From NCBI GenBank assembly GCA_016715905.1, contig JADJXI010000005.1, forward strand, positions 62,001-126,000: DNA of 64,000 nucleotides. The letters run 5' to 3'. Source of the stretch: Sphingobacteriaceae bacterium. GTDB taxonomy: Bacteria > Bacteroidota > Bacteroidia > B-17B0 > Aurantibacillaceae. The notes under the pieces were generated by a model, which saw only the letters and a program-made list of their open reading frames with translations, did no database searches and was not told the origin of the DNA. Position 1 is the stretch's first letter, and every line of letters begins with the position of its first letter. Shown here piece after piece: positions 34,879 through 44,443 of the stretch. Position numbers and translations under genes: made by a program.

Positions 34879-35688
34879 ATGCAAAACACTATTGAAAAAG
34901 CCTGGGAAAACCGCGAATTATTGAAAGATTCTGCGGTAGTTAAAGTTATTGAAGATGTTATTGAGCAACTTGATAAAGGAAAGTTAAGAGTTGCCGAACC
35001 TAAGAGTGATGGTACTTGGCAAGTAAATGATTGGATAAAAAAAGCGGTAATCCTGTATTTTCCTACCCGACAAATGCAAACAATTGAAGCAGGCCCAATG
35101 GAATTTCATGATAAAATGGCCTTAAAAAAAGACTATGCTAAATTAGGGGTTCGTGTTGTACCGCATGCTATTGCACGTTACGGATCTTATTTAGCTTCGG
35201 GTGTAATTATGATGCCCTCTTATGTAAATATTGGTGCTTATGTAGATTCCGGAACCATGGTGGATACTTGGGCAACTGTTGGCAGTTGTGCGCAAATCGG
35301 AAAAAATGTTCATTTAAGTGGCGGGGTTGGTATTGGTGGTGTGTTAGAACCTGTGCAAGCAGCCCCTGTAATTATTGAAGATGATTGTTTTATTGGTTCA
35401 CGTTGTATTGTGGTAGAAGGCGTGCATGTTGGTAAACAGGCCGTGTTGGGTGCTAATGTGGTATTAACCATGTCAACTAAAATTATTGATGTGACCGGAA
35501 AAACGCCTGTTGAAACTAAGGGTTATGTGCCCGAACGTTCGGTTGTTATTCCGGGAAGTTATACAAAAAATTTTCCGGCCGGTGATTTTCATGTGCCTTG
35601 CGCCCTTATTATCGGAAAGCGAAAAGAAAGTACTGATTTAAAAACTTCATTAAACAATGCATTGCGTGAGCATAATGTTGCTGTTTAA
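34879..35688 (+). CDS. dapD: 2,3,4,5-tetrahydropyridine-2,6-dicarboxylate N-succinyltransferase
   Basis: The protein has 269 aa from the ATG at 34879 (MQNTIEKAWENREL); a TTG 18 bp earlier is less likely. The helical N-terminus precedes left-handed beta-helix hexapeptide repeats (VNIGAYVDSGTMVDTWATVG, VGIGGVLEP). It performs the succinylase step of diaminopimelate/lysine synthesis, downstream of asd. Length and motifs are normal. It is divergent from tRNA-Arg, and the next gene starts 3 bp after its stop. Confidence 0.95.
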   Translation: MQNTIEKAWENRELLKDSAVVKVIEDVIEQLDKGKLRVAEPKSDGTWQVNDWIKKAVILYFPTRQMQTIEAGPMEFHDKMALKKDYAKLGVRVVPHAIARYGSYLASGVIMMPSYVNIGAYVDSGTMVDTWATVGSCAQIGKNVHLSGGVGIGGVLEPVQAAPVIIEDDCFIGSRCIVVEGVHVGKQAVLGANVVLTMSTKIIDVTGKTPVETKGYVPERSVVIPGSYTKNFPAGDFHVPCALIIGKRKESTDLKTSLNNALREHNVAV

Positions 35689-35691
35689 AAT

Positions 35692-36240
35692 TTGAAAAGA
35701 AAAATATTGAAAAAAATTTTCGCCATATTCAGTTTAGTTTGTGTACTTTTTTTTTCATCTGGCACTTTCTTTGTTTATCAAGCCTATATAAAATCCTATA
35801 AACAAGAATTCAGAGCTTGGGCAGTTCAGGAAAATAATAGAGCCATTATTGAGTTAACCATACCAATTGCTGAACTTTTTAAAAACACCGCGCTCATTCA
35901 ATGGGTGGATAATAATCATGAAGTTGTTTTGAATGGAAAATTACACGATGTGTTAACCTACACGGTAAAAAGTAAAAATGTGGTATTGAAATTAATTGCA
36001 GATGAGAAGGAAGAATTTTTGAAACGGAATTTCGCTGCTATTTACAACAAGTATGATTCTTCCGATTCATCATCCGGTCTTTTAAAATTGCTCAAACAAT
36101 TTCTTTCATTAAAATTCACAAGCAACGATAATATTTATAGCATGTTAAATGTTGTTGATCTTTTCAATCGGGCAAAGCCTTTAGAGCAGAAAATTGTTGC
36201 CAAGTATTTTCTACCGGAGATCAAACCTCCAATTAGTTGA
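35692..36240 (+). CDS. Hypothetical protein with one N-terminal membrane anchor
   Basis: The protein has 182 aa with a TTG start 3 bp after dapD. One hydrophobic segment (about residues 8-30) is followed by a charged soluble part of about 150 residues, predicted outside the cytoplasm. No domain is recognised. A weak hairpin (CGCAA/TTGCG with a short T run, about 36266-36286) follows the stop. It is probably co-transcribed with dapD. Confidence 0.65.
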   Translation: MKRKILKKIFAIFSLVCVLFFSSGTFFVYQAYIKSYKQEFRAWAVQENNRAIIELTIPIAELFKNTALIQWVDNNHEVVLNGKLHDVLTYTVKSKNVVLKLIADEKEEFLKRNFAAIYNKYDSSDSSSGLLKLLKQFLSLKFTSNDNIYSMLNVVDLFNRAKPLEQKIVAKYFLPEIKPPIS

Positions 36241-36271
36241 ACTAACATCTGCTTTAATTTTTTAACGCAAT

Positions 36272-36279
36272 TATTTTTG
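36272..36279 (+). promoter_or_regulatory. -7 promoter box before the haem-type TonB receptor
   Basis: TATTTTTG matches TAnnTTTG exactly, 34 bp before the GTG start at 36314. The TTG at -33 is missing. The same bases form part of a small CGCAA/TTGCG inverted repeat, which could be an operator or a weak terminator of the preceding gene. Confidence 0.35.
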
Positions 36280-36313
36280 CGCTTTTAATCAATTGTTTTT
36301 TTAATTCATTATT

Positions 36314-38755
36314 GTGAAAAATGTAATTATTTTAATATTTTTTCTCGTTTCAAGTTTGTGTAAAGCACAAACCATTAAAGTGGTTGAGCTTACTACCCGT
36401 GAACCTTTACCCGGAGTAGTATTTTATGATAGTAAAGGAAAAACACTGGCTGTCACCAACTCAAAAGGAGAGCTTAATTTAAACGACATTAAGCAAGTGG
36501 ATACAGTTTGGTGTGTAATTATGGGTTATGAAAAAAAATTATTTACTCGTTCACAAGTTGAGCAAATTAAAGAAAAAATTCAGCTTAGAGAATCGAATAT
36601 AAATTTGAATGAAGTAATTGTTTCGGCTAATCGATGGGAGGAATCAAAAATTGAAAATCCGGGGAGAATTAATGTGATAAAAAGGAAAGAGATTGAATTT
36701 CAGAATGCGCAAACCACGGCCGACATGTTAGGTTCTGGAGGCAACGTTTACATTCAAAAAAGCCAACAGGCGGGCGGCTCGCCCATGCTTCGTGGATTTG
36801 GAACAAATAGAGTTTTACTGGTTATTGATGGAGTTCGGATGAACAACGCAATATTCAGAAGTGGGAATGTGCAGAACGTTATTTCTTTGGATGCAAATGC
36901 GATGGAAAACGCTGAAATTTTATTCGGGCCGGGAGCGGTGATGTATGGTAGCGACGCTATTGGTGGAGTTATGGACTTTCACACCAAAAAAACGCTATTC
37001 TCAGATTCAGCCAATGGACTTGTTAAAGCTAACGGTTTAGCTCGTTTTTCAACAGCTAATATTGAAAACACAGGACACCTGGATTTGCAAGTGGGATTTA
37101 AAAAAATTGCTTTTGTCACTTCTTTCACAACGGCAAAATACGAGGATTTACTTTCAGGAACTATAGGAGGCGACACCTCCTATCTAAGAAAAAAAATTCA
37201 GGTTGTTCGCGCAGATAAAGACACGCAATTGGTAAATACTAATCCACATTTGCAGGTGAATTCAAAATACAGTCAAATTAATTTTATGCAGAAGATTGCA
37301 TTTAAACCCACTCAAAATTTACAGATTGATTACGCTATTCATCACTCAGAAAGTACCGATGCGCCACGTTATGATCGTTTAATTACTGATGCTAATTCCG
37401 ATGGAATATTAGATTTTTCAGAGTGGTATTACGGTCCGCAATTATGGCAAATGCACCGAATAGGAATACAACACAAAAGAAATACAGGAATATATAACAA
37501 CCTTCGCTTTGTGGCAGCTTATCAGCATTTTGAAGAAAGTCGACACGATAGGCGAATGAATTTATACGGTAGTAAAACAAGCGGATCATCTAATCTACGA
37601 CATCAATATGAAAAATTAGATGCTTATTCAGCCAACCTCGATCTTGATAAAAAAGTGGGAGAAAGTACAAGTATATTTTATGGCGCTGAATACGTTTATA
37701 ATTTAATTAATTCAAATTCCGAACGGATAAACGTTTATACCGGAGCGCAACAACAACTAAATCCCCGTTATCCAAATGCTTCTACCTGGCAAACGATGGG
37801 TTTGTATTTAAGTGCAAAACACCAAATGAATTCAAAATTTTTAATAACAAGCGGAATGCGTTATTCTATATACAGAATTAAGGCTTTATTTGATACTAGT
37901 TTGTTTGTATACCCAATAACAGAAGCCAACATTGGCAATGGCGCATTGAATGGAAGTTTAGGTTTTGTGTTTACACCGCAAAAAAGCTTGCAGGTATATA
38001 TGAATACTTCAACAGGTTTCAGGGCACCTAATATTGATGATATTGGTAAAGTATTTGATTCGCAACCCGGATCTGTAATAATTCCAAATCCAAACTTAAA
38101 ACCGGAATATGCTTATAACGCTGAAATTGGAAGTACAAAAGCATTCTCCAATTTTTTGAAACTCGATTTGGCTTTGTATTATACTTATTTATCCAATGCT
38201 TTAGTAAGGAGACCTTTTACTTATAATGGAGTGGATAGTCTTTTTTACAATGGACAAAACAGTAGAATATATGCTCTTCAAAATGCGAATCATGCTTATG
38301 TTTATGGAGCCCAATCCGGTGTAGAAATTTATTTTGGAAAAGGAATTTCTCTTACCAATCACATTACATGGCAAGTTGCTAAAGAAAATAATTCAGACAG
38401 CGCACGCTATTATGCCTTAGCACATGCCACACCTGTATTTGGAAATATTCATTTAATGTACGCCGCTCGGAAAATTAAGTTAGACTTTTATGTTAATTAC
38501 CATGCTAAAATGCAATATGAAGATTTTCCTTTATCGGAAATTTTAGAGCCTTATATTTACGCCATTTCAGCCGATAAAAAACCATTTGTTCCGGCATGGC
38601 ACACCTTAAATTTTAAGGCAGGTGTATTTATAAGTAAGAATTTTAACCTTATGGTCGGGGTGGAAAACATTTTGGACGCACTTTACAGGCCTTTTTCATC
38701 CGGAATAAATGGTCCGGGACGTAACTTTTTACTAAGTCTGCGTTATAAATTGTAA
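36314..38755 (+). CDS. TonB-dependent receptor, haem/transferrin-receptor-like
   Basis: The protein has 813 aa and a GTG start. A signal peptide (1-19, ending LCKAQ) is followed by a carboxypeptidase-like regulatory domain (20-95), a plug domain (about 100-220) and a 22-strand barrel ending FLLSLRYKL. The plug contains GGSPMLRGFGTNRVLLVIDG and NNAIFRSGNVQNVISLD, which resemble the haemoglobin/transferrin/lactoferrin receptor subfamily. Iron or haem uptake is therefore suggested, but not proven. No haemophore or iron transporter gene is adjacent, and I see no Fur box. It is transcribed alone. Confidence 0.88.
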   Translation: MKNVIILIFFLVSSLCKAQTIKVVELTTREPLPGVVFYDSKGKTLAVTNSKGELNLNDIKQVDTVWCVIMGYEKKLFTRSQVEQIKEKIQLRESNINLNEVIVSANRWEESKIENPGRINVIKRKEIEFQNAQTTADMLGSGGNVYIQKSQQAGGSPMLRGFGTNRVLLVIDGVRMNNAIFRSGNVQNVISLDANAMENAEILFGPGAVMYGSDAIGGVMDFHTKKTLFSDSANGLVKANGLARFSTANIENTGHLDLQVGFKKIAFVTSFTTAKYEDLLSGTIGGDTSYLRKKIQVVRADKDTQLVNTNPHLQVNSKYSQINFMQKIAFKPTQNLQIDYAIHHSESTDAPRYDRLITDANSDGILDFSEWYYGPQLWQMHRIGIQHKRNTGIYNNLRFVAAYQHFEESRHDRRMNLYGSKTSGSSNLRHQYEKLDAYSANLDLDKKVGESTSIFYGAEYVYNLINSNSERINVYTGAQQQLNPRYPNASTWQTMGLYLSAKHQMNSKFLITSGMRYSIYRIKALFDTSLFVYPITEANIGNGALNGSLGFVFTPQKSLQVYMNTSTGFRAPNIDDIGKVFDSQPGSVIIPNPNLKPEYAYNAEIGSTKAFSNFLKLDLALYYTYLSNALVRRPFTYNGVDSLFYNGQNSRIYALQNANHAYVYGAQSGVEIYFGKGISLTNHITWQVAKENNSDSARYYALAHATPVFGNIHLMYAARKIKLDFYVNYHAKMQYEDFPLSEILEPYIYAISADKKPFVPAWHTLNFKAGVFISKNFNLMVGVENILDALYRPFSSGINGPGRNFLLSLRYKL

Positions 38756-39020
38756 ATTATAAGTTATTGATTAACAATTATTTGAGTTAAGGCCTGAGTC
38801 GAACTACATTTTGAATGAGCGAAAATTCAAACCTTTTCGGCTTTAAACTCGTATAAACCTCCAATAACCTGTTATGAGTGGTAATTTAGGAATGAATTCC
38901 CTATGAAATAACTGATATTTTGTTTACATTTACGGGTTAGCAAGTATTTGAATTTTAGGCTAAATACCTGATTTCAGATAAAGTGAACTGTTTAATTTTA
39001 GGACTTTTAAAAATAACTGT

Positions 39021-42000
39021 ATGAAACGATTATTCGTTTACTTTTTTCTCTTTTTCCTTTTTGTTTTTACTTCGGTAAAATCTCAGGTAAATCAAACCAC
39101 ATTTTGGTTAGAATCATTTGGCTTAGGATGTAACCAAGGCCAGGTAGCAGCAGGATTTGTTGCTACTCCAACTAATGGTATTTGGGTTGCAACAAATACT
39201 GGACCCAACGGTGCTGCTGCAAACGAGTGGTTTATTTCCGCCACCGAAGCAGGAAGACCTGTAGGTACTTGCGGCGACGGATGTTTAAATAATGCCGGTT
39301 TTACCAATAGAAGTTTACATGTAGGACAAAATTTAATTTTACCGGCTTTGGACGCTGGAGCATTTTATACCCAAGCTGCAAACTCTGAAACGAATAAAAG
39401 GATGGAATCGCCGGTGGCCAACTGCACCGGAAAAAACAACATTATGTTGAATTTTGATTACATGGCGGTTGGAAATCCAACAGTTGATGCTTGTGAAGTT
39501 TTATATTCAATCGCTAATGGTCCTTGGCAGTCTTTAGGTTTTTTATCTTCAACGCCCGGGCCTTGTGCTCCAACTGCACAATGGACTGCAACTACATACG
39601 CCTTACCGGCAGCATGTGATGGGGTTAATAATTTAAGAGTTGGATTTGTTTGGACAAACACTAACGTTCCGGGTCCTGGCGCCGTTGCTGTAGCTATTGA
39701 TAATGTTGAATTAACGGCTCCTCAAATTACTTATACAGTACCGGCGCAAGTTTGTGCTAACTTTACCTGGCAGCCAACGCCTACAAATACAGTGGCCCCT
39801 ACAGATTCTTATTCCTGGACTTCTTCACCGGGTGGCGTAATATTTACTCCTTCCAATGTTGCTAATCCGGCTATTTTAATACCGGCACCGGGTATATATA
39901 CTTTAACATCCTATGCAACAAATCTTGGAGTTTTAACTTCAAGTGTGAGTTTTACTGTTAACGCTGTTGCTCAATTAAATTTTACAGCAACAGCTTCTCC
40001 TACTTTGATTTGTCCAAATGAAACAACAACTTTAAATGTTGTAGGTGGAACAAATCATACTTGGACACCCGGTCCCTTGTTTGGTACTCCGGTTTTAGCT
40101 ACTCCTTCGGTTCCAACTGTATTTACTGTTAGTGGTACAGATTTAAGCGGATGTCCGGGAAGTGGTACAGTTTTAGTAACTATGGGTCAATTCCCATTAA
40201 TTTCTGTTGTAGCTACAGCTTCGGCCGTTTGTGTTGGATTTCAATCTACATTAACCGCAGCCGGAGCCGGAAGTTACACTTGGTCGGGTACCGGGATAGC
40301 TCCACCAATAGCATCTTCCAGTATTGTTGTTGGCCCTGGAATTTACACTGTAGAAGCTTTAACTAACGGTTTGCCTTGCGCAGCTTATACGGTTGTAAAT
40401 ATAACTTTAGCACCACCTTTGAATCTTCAATTATCAACGTCTCCGCAAACCGCCACTACTTGTATTGCGGCAAATTATCCTGCGACATCAAAGCCTGTGA
40501 ATCTTTGCGCTACGGGTGCAGGCGTTTACTTGTGGAACCCCACATCCTCATTGAATTATTCAATTGGTCCATGTGTGGCCGCTAAACCATTAGTTTCTAC
40601 CTGTTACACAGTTACCGGATATACCTCAGTTTGTTCCGGATCAGCTATTGTTTGTGTTACCGTAATTCCACAATTCAGTATGAATGTGGTACCTAAACAA
40701 CCTTATATGTGTGTTGGAGATTCTCTTTCCATGTATATGACTCAAATAACTTCCAGTTATACACCACATCAATTTTATTGGACGGAACCGGCTAATGCGC
40801 CTCCACCAAGTTTAACCAATCCGCTCTCACAAACCGTCGTCATTTCTCCAACCAATATGGCGCAACCGGTTACTTATTCAGCTGAGGTCGTTGATGGAAG
40901 AGGATGTGCTTCAGTTCCTAAATATGTTCCTGTAACGGTATTACCGCAACCTTTAACAGCCATTGCATTACCAATAGTAAACGGTTTGGTTACCAATTCC
41001 ATTTGTTACGTAGGTTCTTCCACGGGATCCAATCCAGCTGCTTTAATAAATGTATTAGCTACTAATAGCAATTCTAACGTGCTTCCACCTGGCGTTGTTC
41101 CAACTTACACATGGATTTCGCCATATTCACCAACTTATTCACAAGCATCCATTCCTGTGCCAGTTAATGATTTTTCAGTGATACTGGCAGCACCTTTACG
41201 AACACCGGGAATAGTTACATTTAGCGTTCAATCTGGGTATAATGGAATTCCGGTTGACGGAAAAGGATGTAAACGAATGGATACTGTTTCCATACGAGTT
41301 GTTGATTGTAGGTCATTAACTACAACATCAGCACAGTTTACAACTTCTATTCCTAATGATACTATTTGTTCAAGAACTTGTATCACTTTTGTAAATTTAA
41401 CCGATACGGCTGCGGGCGGACCGCAAACTTATACCTGGACATTTGCAGGTGGACAACCATCCATATCAAACGCAATGAATCCAACTATTTGTTATAACCT
41501 TCCAGGTAATTATAATGTCGTCTTACATGTCCGAAATCCGTATACCAATACGGTCACGGGTAGTTATGATTTTGAGGCACGGATGAATTATATCAAAGTC
41601 GTCGACGTGCCAAATCCCAAAATACTTCCGTTTTTAACCGGAGGTAAAAAGGATACTACGATTAGGTATGGACAGAGTATAACATTAACGGCAACTAATT
41701 GTGCCAGCTATGAATGGGATCCGAATTACAATATTTCTGCAACAACCGGTTCGGTGGTAACTGTTACTCCAAGAAAAACAACAGCCTATCATGTATGGGG
41801 TTATGCCAGTAAAGCATGTTATAGCAGTGATACTATTAATATAATTGTGTTAGAGGATTGTGGCGAAACCTTCATACCTAATGCTTTCTCGCCAAATAAT
41901 GACGGTGCCAATGATGTATTGTATGTAAGGGGATATTGTTTAGAAACCATGACCTTTATGATATTCAATAAATGGGGACAAAAAGTATTCGAAACCAATG

Positions 42001-42134
42001 ATAAAGAAGTGGGATGGGATGGAACATTTAAAGGAGAACCGTTGAACACCGATGTATTTGTTTATAGAGTAGAAGGTATCACATTTGATGGGAAGGCCTT
42101 TTCGCAAAAAGGCAATGTCACACTAATTAGGTAA
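39021..42134 (+). CDS. Large secreted adhesin-like protein with T9SS type B (gliding-associated) C-terminal domain
   Basis: The protein has 1037 aa. A signal peptide (1-22, ending SVKSQ) is followed by a lectin- or jelly-roll-like N-terminal region (about 25-235), several Ig-like modules rich in Pro/Thr/Cys, and a PKD domain near 790-860 (YTWTFAGGQPS). The C-terminus (about 950-1037) starts FIPNAFSPNNDGANDVL, contains IFNKWGQKVFET and W(D)GTFKGEPL, and ends KGNVTLIR. This is the CHU_C/type B sorting domain. Type B cargo is exported by T9SS with a PorP/SprF-like partner, and such a gene follows 7 bp later. Confidence 0.92.
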   Translation: MKRLFVYFFLFFLFVFTSVKSQVNQTTFWLESFGLGCNQGQVAAGFVATPTNGIWVATNTGPNGAAANEWFISATEAGRPVGTCGDGCLNNAGFTNRSLHVGQNLILPALDAGAFYTQAANSETNKRMESPVANCTGKNNIMLNFDYMAVGNPTVDACEVLYSIANGPWQSLGFLSSTPGPCAPTAQWTATTYALPAACDGVNNLRVGFVWTNTNVPGPGAVAVAIDNVELTAPQITYTVPAQVCANFTWQPTPTNTVAPTDSYSWTSSPGGVIFTPSNVANPAILIPAPGIYTLTSYATNLGVLTSSVSFTVNAVAQLNFTATASPTLICPNETTTLNVVGGTNHTWTPGPLFGTPVLATPSVPTVFTVSGTDLSGCPGSGTVLVTMGQFPLISVVATASAVCVGFQSTLTAAGAGSYTWSGTGIAPPIASSSIVVGPGIYTVEALTNGLPCAAYTVVNITLAPPLNLQLSTSPQTATTCIAANYPATSKPVNLCATGAGVYLWNPTSSLNYSIGPCVAAKPLVSTCYTVTGYTSVCSGSAIVCVTVIPQFSMNVVPKQPYMCVGDSLSMYMTQITSSYTPHQFYWTEPANAPPPSLTNPLSQTVVISPTNMAQPVTYSAEVVDGRGCASVPKYVPVTVLPQPLTAIALPIVNGLVTNSICYVGSSTGSNPAALINVLATNSNSNVLPPGVVPTYTWISPYSPTYSQASIPVPVNDFSVILAAPLRTPGIVTFSVQSGYNGIPVDGKGCKRMDTVSIRVVDCRSLTTTSAQFTTSIPNDTICSRTCITFVNLTDTAAGGPQTYTWTFAGGQPSISNAMNPTICYNLPGNYNVVLHVRNPYTNTVTGSYDFEARMNYIKVVDVPNPKILPFLTGGKKDTTIRYGQSITLTATNCASYEWDPNYNISATTGSVVTVTPRKTTAYHVWGYASKACYSSDTINIIVLEDCGETFIPNAFSPNNDGANDVLYVRGYCLETMTFMIFNKWGQKVFETNDKEVGWDGTFKGEPLNTDVFVYRVEGITFDGKAFSQKGNVTLIR

Positions 42135-42141
42135 AGAAATT

Positions 42142-43194
42142 ATGCAACTGAAAAAAATATACGGAATAGTTTTGACTGTAGCTTTGGTGCAATCATACCA
42201 GGCTCAGGACAGACATTTTTCGCAATACACCGAGATGTCGAGTGCATTAAATCCTGCATTAACAGGCGTTATGTATGATACACGCCTCATTGGTTCTTAT
42301 AGAACACAGTGGGGAAAAGTTTCTGCTGCTTATCGTACTTTTGGAGTAGCATTTGAACAGGCTATTAAGCACAAAAAACTAAAGAAAAATTATTTCGCGA
42401 TGAGTGGAAGTATTTTCAGAGACATGGCCGGTGATGCTAAATTGGGCAATTTAAATCCAAATTTAGGAATTACCGCTGTTCAAAAAATTAATAAGCAAAT
42501 GAAAGTGTCGGCCGGAATTTCCGGTGGATTTATGTATAAAACTATTGACGTAAACAGTTTACGTTGGGACCGACAATTTAACGGTTATGAGTTTGATGAA
42601 ACCCGACCAAGTGGTGAAGCTGAAGTGCCTAGGAGTGCAATATCTTCTTATGACGTTGGTGGAGGTATTAACTTTAATTATGCACAAAGCGAAAAATTTA
42701 TTAGTTCTAAAGATGGTAACAAACTAAATATCGGGGCTGCAGCGTATCACTACAACATTCCAAATAACTCCTTTTTTGTTACATCAGAAAAATTAAAAAC
42801 CCGTTTTGTTCTACATGCTTCAGGGGATATAAATATACCTCGCTCTAAAAATGCAATTATGCCCAGCGTTATTTATATGCGTCAGGGAACAAGCTCTGAG
42901 TTAATGATTGGCGCATTATTTAAGTTTATTTTGTCTGATCAATCTATTCGCACTAATATCCGTAAACCATCCGCTTTCTCCATTGGAGGCCAGTACCGTT
43001 ATAAAGATGCAATTGTGCCAACTATTTTATGGCAATACGATAAATACGCATTAGGTTTGTCTTATGATATCAACGTATCTGCATTAACACCGGCTTCAAA
43101 AAGAGCGGGAGGATTAGAGGTTATGTTGAGGTACAATACTTCTCCGGGATACGGAAAGAATTTAGGCAGAAGTAACAGTAAAGCCTCCTATTAA
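42142..43194 (+). CDS. PorP/SprF-family outer-membrane protein of the type IX secretion system
   Basis: This 350-aa protein has a signal peptide (1-21, ending YQAQ) followed by DRHFSQYTEMSSALNPALTG, the conserved PorP/SprF opening. The rest is a beta-barrel of about 14 strands. In known systems these proteins are needed to export or anchor a linked type B substrate, as SprF does for SprB. The adjoining upstream adhesin is therefore the likely client. A strong terminator follows. Confidence 0.94.
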   Translation: MQLKKIYGIVLTVALVQSYQAQDRHFSQYTEMSSALNPALTGVMYDTRLIGSYRTQWGKVSAAYRTFGVAFEQAIKHKKLKKNYFAMSGSIFRDMAGDAKLGNLNPNLGITAVQKINKQMKVSAGISGGFMYKTIDVNSLRWDRQFNGYEFDETRPSGEAEVPRSAISSYDVGGGINFNYAQSEKFISSKDGNKLNIGAAAYHYNIPNNSFFVTSEKLKTRFVLHASGDINIPRSKNAIMPSVIYMRQGTSSELMIGALFKFILSDQSIRTNIRKPSAFSIGGQYRYKDAIVPTILWQYDKYALGLSYDINVSALTPASKRAGGLEVMLRYNTSPGYGKNLGRSNSKASY

Positions 43195-43199
43195 AATTT

Positions 43200-43226
43200 A
43201 AAGCGTTAATTTATTAACGCTTTTTT
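43200..43226 (+). terminator. Rho-independent terminator after the PorP/SprF gene
   Basis: A stem GCGTTAA/TTAACGC (7 bp, loop TTTA), extended by A-T pairs, is followed by TTTTTT, 6 bp after the stop codon. It closes the adhesin-PorP operon. Confidence 0.9.
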
Positions 43227-43276
43227 AATATTAAAATATTTGATACCGGCTAAATTGCAAGCATCAAAATAGCTAT

Positions 43277-43990
43277 ATGCCCAATGCAAGTTTTGTTTTT
43301 AAGCAATTTAAAGTAGAGCAGGATAAATGCGCTATGAAAGTGAATACCGATGCGGTGTTACTTGGTGCCTGGGTAATTCCAAATGGGAGTACAAATATAT
43401 TGGATATAGGAACCGGAACCGGGGTAATTGCACTTATGCTTGCACAGAAATCCAATGCGCAGATTTTAGCCATTGATATTGACAAGCACGCTACAGAACA
43501 AGCCCATTTAAATGTAAAAAGCAGCATTTTTAAAAATATTATTGTACAACACATTTCTTTTCAAGAGTTATCTGAAACTACAGCTTATAAATTCGATTTG
43601 ATTGTAACAAATCCCCCTTACTTTATCGACTCACTCAAAAGTCAGGATGAGAATAGGAAAATAGCCAGACATAATCAGAATTTATCTTTTACTGATATTT
43701 TATCCGGCGCTAAAAAATTACTCACTGAAAACGGAAAACTCTGTTTGATTTTGCCCACCAAAGAAGCTTCAATTTTTAGAGAAGAAGCTAAAGAAAAGGG
43801 ACTATACCTTTCTAAATTACTACGAATAAAAACGAGAGCTGATAATTCAAACGAAAAGAGACATATTATGTTGTTTGAATTTAAACAAACTGAATTTTCT
43901 GAAGCAACATTAATAATTGAAGGCGAAAAAGCCGGAACATACAGCGAAGCGTATAAAATGTTAACCAGAGATTATTACATCAATTTCTAG
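43277..43990 (+). CDS. tRNA1(Val) (adenine(37)-N6)-methyltransferase-like
   Basis: The protein has 237 aa. The N-terminal FKQFKVEQDKCAMKVNTDAV signature of the TrmN6/YfiC group is present. Motif I LDIGTGTGVIALMLAQ (about 39-54) and motif IV NPPYF starting at Asn112 bind S-adenosylmethionine and the target adenine. The predicted role is m6A37 formation in tRNA-Val, by family. It converges with the GNAT gene. Confidence 0.88.
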   Translation: MPNASFVFKQFKVEQDKCAMKVNTDAVLLGAWVIPNGSTNILDIGTGTGVIALMLAQKSNAQILAIDIDKHATEQAHLNVKSSIFKNIIVQHISFQELSETTAYKFDLIVTNPPYFIDSLKSQDENRKIARHNQNLSFTDILSGAKKLLTENGKLCLILPTKEASIFREEAKEKGLYLSKLLRIKTRADNSNEKRHIMLFEFKQTEFSEATLIIEGEKAGTYSEAYKMLTRDYYINF

Positions 43991-43996
43991 AATTGT

Positions 43997-44443
43997 TTAA
44001 TTTATTTTTTTTACCATTTTAAAATGTTGAATGATCCCCCAAAGTAAAAATGATTTTTCAACTATATGGTATCCGTTTTTTTCGTAAAAGGAAACTGCAT
44101 TTTCACGAGCTTGCAGTTCAATGTATTTAAGATTTATTTTTTTAACTTCTTCTTCTAAAAATGAAAGAATATGTTTACCTAAGCCCAAACCCTGATAATT
44201 TTCATCTACGGCCATAAAACGGATTTGCCCGGTTTCCTCTGAATTAATTTGCAATCGACCACAGGCAATAACTGCATTTAGATCATTTAATACGTAAGCA
44301 TTAATTGCATTGGATTCAAATTCGTCAGTGGCAGTTTCGGCAGGTTGTTTCCAGGGAGCGCGTAGAATTTTCACGCGTAGTTGAATTATTTTTTGAAGCT
44401 CCTCAACGGATGAAGCTTTTAATACTTTGTATTGGATATTCAT
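43997..44443 (-). CDS. GNAT-family N-acetyltransferase
   Basis: The protein has 148 aa. The acetyl-CoA-binding segment YQGLGLGKHILSFLEEE (about 84-100) and the ARENAVSFYEKNGYHIVEKS C-terminal motif are clear. The substrate is unknown. It resembles the ElaA/YjdJ-type small acetyltransferases in length. Its start overlaps the preceding CoA-transferase stop by 4 bp, in a pheT-led minus-strand operon. Confidence 0.88.
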   Translation of the reverse strand: MNIQYKVLKASSVEELQKIIQLRVKILRAPWKQPAETATDEFESNAINAYVLNDLNAVIACGRLQINSEETGQIRFMAVDENYQGLGLGKHILSFLEEEVKKINLKYIELQARENAVSFYEKNGYHIVEKSFLLWGIIQHFKMVKKIN

